DNA from: Pelodera strongyloides
Lineage: Eukaryota > Nematoda > Chromadorea > Rhabditida > Rhabditidae
Direction: 5' to 3'
Length of the DNA: 64,000 nt
Assembly (NCBI GenBank): GCA_036852015.1
Contig: JAANDG010000217.1
Location: forward strand, 124,001-188,000
The notes beneath the pieces were generated by a model. That model was not told the origin of the DNA. It made no database searches and worked only from the letters and a program-made list of their open reading frames with translations. Positions 46,190 through 64,000 of the stretch are shown in pieces. A program made the translations under genes and the position numbers. The first letter of the stretch is position 1; every line of letters begins with the position of its first letter.

Positions 46190-46475
46190 TTTATAAAGCG
46201 ATTTGACACGTATGTTCTGAAACAACTACATTCCCATGTATTGTGCGCGAAGCGCGGATACGCTTGGCCACTGGCCACAAACTTCTCTAAACCGCGTGCA
46301 TATCACTTTAATAAAGCTTGGCCACTGGCCACAAACTTCTCTAAACCGCGTGCATATCACTTTAATAAAGCTTGACACTGACCACACACTTCTCTAAACC
46401 ACGTGCATATCACTTTAACGAATCGTCATTTTGGTCACGCACTTCTCTAAACCACATGCCATATTACTGTAACTT
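46190..46475. repeat. 54-bp tandem repeat in the alpha-glucosidase 5' flank
   Basis: Units start at 46262, 46316 and 46370, with a fourth diverged unit to 46473. Each runs GCTTGGCCACTGGCCACAAA, CTTCTCTAAACCGCGTGCAT, ATCACTTTAA. The first two are identical. The array ends about 12 bp before the start codon and leads straight into the pyrimidine tract of the TTTTCAG acceptor, so it overlaps the promoter or outron. Confidence 0.9.
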
Positions 46476-46486
46476 TTAATTTTCAG

Positions 46487-57986
<11,500 letters not shown>

Positions 57987-58628
57987 ATATCTGTTTTTTG
58001 CTGAAGAAAATATTATGAAAAAATTGTCTCTATTCGACGTACTTCTGTATTCTGTACAATGCAATATATTCAAAACGAGTTCAATTTGTTTATTAGATAG
58101 AAGAAAAAGAAACGGCAGCAGTCTGCCAGCCAAGCGACGCTATCATGGCCGCTAATATAGTTGAGACAAGGAGTGTAAAAGATGTTCACTTTTTCATCCG
58201 CAATGTTGTGCACTTGACGCAAACATTCCGTATGTGAAGCCTTTTTCAGTTTTTGTGAGAGGAGCGCTCGGGATGCGAGATGGTTCTTTGCACGGAAACT
58301 AACCAATCTTACTTCCTGAGCGTAACGCACATCATCCAAACATACAATCAAACAAATAAACAGCCAAACAAAGCTCCCAACTGTATATAATACGATGGCG
58401 CCTTTATACGTGGTGGTCACAGACCCCGAGCACATATTAATCATTAAAACATTCTAATGAAATCAATGGAAAGTCGATAAAAACTCAGGTCCACGAAGGC
58501 GCTGATTCTTTCGCCTATGCGCAGAGCGCCGGTAGACATAACCGCAGAGCGCAAAGAGCACGTTTATGCGCAGCCGCGCCCTAGTATAGGCATTTGTAAA
58601 ATCTTTTATTAAAGAGACATATATGTGT

Positions 58629-60182
<1,554 letters not shown>

Positions 60183-60239
60183 TCTGAAAACAACCTAGGT
60201 GGACTGAAAACGCTTATGTTGCGTAGCGAAACCAAGATG

Positions 60240-60412
60240 TTAAAGCGAAATGCTAGCTCCTTTGGAAAATTTGCGTATGATAAGCATAATCCTATGTATC
60301 CTATGCTAATTTTGTACGATCGTCCACGGCAATCGTACAAAATTAGCATAGGATACATAGGATTTACTTATCATATGCAAATTTTTCAAAGGGGCTAGCA
60401 TTTCGCTTTAAA
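60240..60412. mobile_element. H5 hairpin element, copy 2, abutting H7
   Basis: Left TTAAAGCGAAATGCTAGCTC, right GGGGCTAGCATTTCGCTTTAAA; arms ATTTGCGTATGATAAGC and CTTATCATATGCAAAT. Confidence 0.9.
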
Positions 60413-60865
60413 GGGAGAGGCCCACGAGAAAAAAGTTTCCTTCAATTTACTTGTGCAGAATGTCCGGTGCTTCAGAAATGTTACGGTGAAAACCGCATTT
60501 CTTGAAGCTTAGAACTGAAAGAGTTATTCCCCGTCAAACAGTTCGGCCAGGTACCGTAGTCAACAACGTCAAAATCGTTTCTACGGTTTATATCCGTTCA
60601 TTTTCATTCTTTCTCTGCATAATAATCGTCAAACGAAGAAAGATCATTCTTACGCTTACAAAGAGGCGTTTCCAATGCAGTAATGCCCCAAAAGCACGAA
60701 CATTGTTTCTGGCTACGGTACCTGGCCGAACAGTTTGCCGGAGAATAACTCTGCGAGTTCTAGGCTTCAAGCAATGCGGATTTCACAGTAATATTTCTGA
60801 AATTCCGGACATTCCGCACAAATGGATTGAGGAAAACTTTTTTCTCGTGGGCCTCTCCCTTTAAA
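60407..60865. mobile_element. H7 hairpin element, abutting H5 and H1
   Basis: A palindrome of about 457 bp with ends TTTAAAGGGAGAGGCCCACG and CGTGGGCCTCTCCCTTTAAA. The arms include CAGTTCGGCCAGGTACCGTA and TACGGTACCTGGCCGAACAG. It shares TTTAAA with neighbours on both sides. Confidence 0.92.
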
Positions 60866-61030
60866 GCGAAATGCTGCCCGGTTTTTGAAACACACTATGG
60901 ACACCAGCATTCCTATGCAGCATATGCAAATGAACATAAATTTGAAAACAAAATCCAGCTAATTAGCATAAATTTGTAAGAATTCAGTTGTCCGCGATGC
61001 GTTTCAAGAACCGGCCGGTATTTCGCTTAC
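60860..61030. mobile_element. H1 hairpin MITE, abutting H7
   Basis: Left TTTAAAGCGAAATGCTGCCC, right CCGGCCGGTATTTCGCTTAC. Its first TTTAAA is the last of H7. Confidence 0.87.
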
Positions 61031-61754
61031 AATAGGTTAGAACTGTTGCCGGAAAAATGTAGGCTACGAAAATTTATCAGTATTCTTGCAGCGAGTTGCA
61101 GTTTTTTTCGCCGCGCACACTCAGAATTTATAGTTTAAAGGAAACAAAATAAGACGAAGATATTACATAAAACACATTTGTCCAGGGAATTACATTGAAA
61201 TGGCGTCTCTTTTTATTACTTATTACCCTTTATATACGTGCTGATCACAGACCGCGTTCACATATAAATCACTAAAACCTTCTGCTGAACTCGCAATGTA
61301 AAGTCGATGAAAAAAGAAATATACGACTTCTTGTTTTCACTAATATCAGAGAATTATCGATGATCAACTTCTTCTGAAACAAATAAAAGCAAACTTTGCA
61401 AGAAGAGGCGGTGCAAAAGCCTGGGAGGCGATCAGTTTAACTTCGCGTACATTTGGCGTACGTGTGGCACACACGCCGCATCATAGCGCACGAGATCCTT
61501 TTCTCCTACGTAATTCCAGGCAGTGTGTCAAAACAAATCACATATTTCGCAACAGCTAACAGGAAGTAAACTTACATTCTATTCTAGTAAAGTTCCTCCT
61601 TTACTCAATGCTGTCTAACAATACGGTACGGCTCACAATAATGCGTAGGAAATTGATAAGCAAACAAGACATTGTTTTTTAATTTATTGTGAAAATAAAA
61701 GCAACCAAAAGGCAAATAAACAAAATAACTTTTATTCAACATTCGACATTCCCA

Positions 61755-64000
61755 TTATACCTTCTTCCATTCCATGGTCCCATTCTTTCCGTCGTATTTA
61801 CAAGTTACCGTTACCTTTTCGTCATTGTTGAATAGATTCACGGTCTAAATGAATTGCTTGCAAAAGGAAAGGGAACATACTCCTAGATGTTCGTGAAACT
61901 GTTTTATACGAACACCAGACGCGCCTGAGGCGACCTTCCAATTCAATGTAGGCAACTCTCCGAAGTACTCACGATAAAGGGCATACTAATATGAAAAGTC
62001 TGAAGCGTATATTCCAAAATTCATGTAATAAGATTCAAATGTGTTCGATAATTTTGAAGAGTTCGAAAAGTTAACCTATTATACCAAACGCCTGACGTAG
62101 ATAAACGTTGTGAACAAACAAACTCTTCTCCTTTATATAATAAGATTGTCTATTCTCATCGATTTTTGGCATTTATTTGCATAGGATACATGAGATCTAC
62201 ATAGTCGTCCATTGTATTCTTTACAAACCTCATGTTATATCGCTTTAATATACGGTAGAGGTATAATGCCCCTCAATGTGAACATTCGGTAAAGAAAATA
62301 GGCCAACGCACATAATTGGATTAAACGATTATTATAATTAGCTCGTTTACTGACCCTCCACTGATTCAGCGTAATGCGGAAGTTTTCATCGGTAGCCAGA
62401 TCGTACACCCAGCATGCTGAAAATAATAGATTAATAAAATTGCACATATAGATTAACAAAATAAAATGTTTGTGCTTTTTCATCAATTTTTGGTTACCAA
62501 CTTGCGCAATAGAATGTTGGCCACGCGTGGGACAGCTTTTGATTTTTTGAACGAGCAGGACGGAGTTTCATGTTTTTGCAATACTTTGCCCTTATTTATG
62601 CGAAGCACACAACTTTCACTGACAATGAACTTCAGCCGAACTTTTCAATTCGGCTTGCGCCGTAACCGCGCCGCGTGCACGCAACGGCTTCAGCTGATCT
62701 TTTCAAATTGCTTCAGCTGATCTCGGTAACCGCGTAGCGCGCACGCCGCTGCTCACATATCATTTTATGTGCTGTTCGACAGGTTCAAAATGTTTACAAC
62801 ATATATAACTCACCAACGATCTTATTCCTGAGCGTATTTCCTTCCGAGATGCAACTCTGCACAAATCCATACAAGTGCTTATTAGCGCCGACGAATATTT
62901 CAGCTCCAAAGTCGGCCACTTTCTTGTTTAGGTCCTCGTCTTGCATGATACAGCCTTTAAAGCGAAATACCAGCCGGTTTTTGAAACGTATCTCAAATAT
63001 CTGCATTCTTATGCAATTATGCTAAGTGGGGGTCGTATTGGGGTCCATTTTTTTATTCTAATGTATGCTCATCTGCATATATTGCATAACAAAGCAGGCT
63101 TATGCGATGCGTTTCAAAAAACGGCCGGCGTTTTGCTTTAATGGAAAACAAAATTTGTAATGATTGTATAAAATATTGGAAGATAAATGTGGAATAGTGT
63201 TTTGGTACAAATAAACCGAAATCATCCTTTCTGAGCGGTTGTTGAGAACATTTTCAGAGGCCGTATTCACCAACACACAGGGAGCACTCCCTGGCCTCCC
63301 CAGGGAGCTAAAGAGTGCGTAGAGAGTGCGAGAGCAGAAGAGATTCAGAGCGCTCGTCCGCCTAGGAAGAGCTCACTGTGTGTTGGTGAATACGGCCTCT
63401 GAGGCTTACACGTAGACGGAGCATTCATATACTGCCGATAGACCAGACCAAATCAATAAATATAAGTAATTGGTAATCTAGAGGCCTCACCTAAGGGTGT
63501 GAGCTGCAAATTGGAGCAGGCAGCACACAGATTTGCATTTAGCCTAATTATCCAAGCAATTAGCATAACGGCAAGTTCGTTTACTTTCGTTACCTTGTGG
63601 AATCATTGTCGGGCCAAGCACCGGATGTTGCACACATTTCAACCAGAATTCACCGCGTTCTTCGACTTCGTCGAGCTGAAAAAGAAAATGCAATACTACT
63701 GAAATTCGTACTACTTCACTAGTTATTACTATTACTAAATAGGGGTACCCGTACCACAGTGGTAAGTGTTCGAGTTCTCAGCTCACCGACGGATGTTCAA
63801 TCCCTTCAGTGGTAATAACTAAGAATTGTAGTTTCGTCATTTATTTATATGAAACGTTTAAAGCGTATTACGCTTATTTTGAGAGTTGCAAAAACTACTT
63901 ATACGAAAAATGAAACGTAGAAAAATGTTGCGGGCGCAAAAACAAACAAAATGTTTATATATTATTGATATTGATTATAAGTTATGAAAGTGCTTACCAC
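61755..64000 (-). CDS. Small secreted Cys-containing protein (copy 2), 5' end beyond window
   Basis: Minus-strand exons: 64000-63998 (last bases only, before a GTAAGC 5' splice site), 63675-63594, 62954-62814, 62416-62355, 61844-61755. The four complete exons have lengths 82, 141, 62 and 90, identical to copy 1. Visible protein: GEFWLKCVQHP, GCIMQDEDLNKKVADFGAEI, FVGANKHLYGF, ACWVYDLATDENFRI, VTVTCKYDGKN. The conserved core DFG-E-F-G-NK-L matches DFGTETFTGSNKNL in copy 1. The first exon, with the expected signal peptide, lies outside the window. Exon 62814-62954 is entered from a 3' splice site formed at the end of an H1 element. Function unknown. Confidence 0.85.
61902..62145. mobile_element. 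TATA-ended MITE, family T1, copy 4
   Basis: Left TTTTATACGAACACCAGACG, CGCCTGAGGCGACCTTCCA; right AACTCTTCTCCTTTATATAATAAGA. The middle has diverged from copies 1-3. Last intron of the second secreted-protein gene. Confidence 0.6.
62957..63142. mobile_element. H1 hairpin MITE forming a 3' splice site
   Basis: Left TTAAAGCGAAATACCAGCCG, right ACGGCCGGCGTTTTGCTTTAA with the GGGGGTCGTATTGGGGTC core. On the minus strand the element ends GGTATTTCGCTTTAA and the next two bases, AG, are the acceptor of exon 62814-62954. Confidence 0.9.
63255..63404. mobile_element. GAGGCCG foldback, 140-bp type, copy 4
   Basis: Ends AGAGGCCGTATTCACCAACA and TGTTGGTGAATACGGCCTCT; inner CTCCCTGGCCTCCCCAGGGAG. The most intact of the four copies. 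Confidence 0.85.
63744..63825 (+). repeat. tRNA-like SINE head
   Basis: GGGTACCCGTACCACAGTGG, TAAGTG and B box ATGTTCAATCCC. The acceptor stem does not pair. It lies in intron 1 of the second secreted-protein gene. Confidence 0.5.

Larger units (their letters stand above)
60183..61754. other. Intergenic region made largely of chained hairpins
   Basis: About half (60240-61030) is three hairpin elements end to end. The rest holds a CG-rich patch (TTTGGCGTACGTGTGGCAC, about 61450) and AT-rich sequence. AATAAA on the minus strand (61731-61736) is the likely poly(A) signal of the downstream copy. Confidence 0.6.

Noticed and set aside
46190..46475. A CRISPR-like array
   Set aside because: The repeats are directly adjacent with no unique spacers, and the genome is eukaryotic.
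60502..60864. Open frames of 120 and 60 aa on opposite strands
   Set aside because: They fall within the H7 palindrome and mirror each other.

Overview
The window reads as nuclear DNA of a free-living-type (rhabditid-like) nematode. Four lines of evidence support this. It has multi-exon genes with TTTTCAG-type 3' splice sites. It carries chemoreceptor families of the Srx and Srh kind, which are known only from nematodes. It encodes a nuclear hormone receptor with a nematode-type finger. It contains a complete SL1 spliced-leader RNA gene (40188-40286) whose 22-nt leader matches the canonical nematode SL1. The species cannot be named from the sequence. Introns are long for a nematode, and most are filled with small hairpin transposons.

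Layout: 1-1275 is the C-terminal part of a non-LTR retrotransposon reverse transcriptase (minus strand), cut by a MITE. From 3.7 to 17.8 kb there are three tandem plus-strand paralogues of a seven-helix Srx-like receptor (306, 287 and 298 aa) with nearly identical exon lengths. 20.1-24.1 kb is an Srh-like chemoreceptor (344 aa, 8 phase-0 exons). 26.5-34.2 kb is a minus-strand nuclear hormone receptor (749 aa, 15 exons) with a long Pro/Gln/Ser-rich tail. 34.2-46.2 kb has no protein gene I can support, but holds tandem repeats, foldback elements and the SL1 RNA gene, which sits in the loop of a GC-rich foldback. 46.5-58.0 kb is a complete 24-exon secreted GH31 alpha-glucosidase with an N-terminal trefoil domain (934 aa). 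58.6-64.0 kb carries two tandem minus-strand paralogues for small secreted Cys-rich proteins; the second runs off the window edge.

Repeats: about 18 copies of a 165-185 bp hairpin element (called H1 here) and several longer palindromes (H2-H9) all end in TTTAAAG. At several places two or three of them are joined end to end with a single shared TTTAAA. A separate foldback group ends in GAGGCCGTATTCACC. There are also tRNA-headed SINEs, a TATA-ended MITE, GC-rich CCCCGAT arrays, minisatellites and microsatellites. Several elements sit hard against splice sites; in two places the end of a hairpin appears to supply the pyrimidine tract of a 3' splice site.

Every gene whose 5' end is visible has an AG acceptor 0-24 nt before its ATG with no cis exon needed, which fits SL trans-splicing. 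The genes are individually transcribed, not an operon: strands alternate and gaps are kilobases. Exon models were built by hand from splice sites, reading frame and paralogue comparison. Total coding length is a multiple of three in every complete model.
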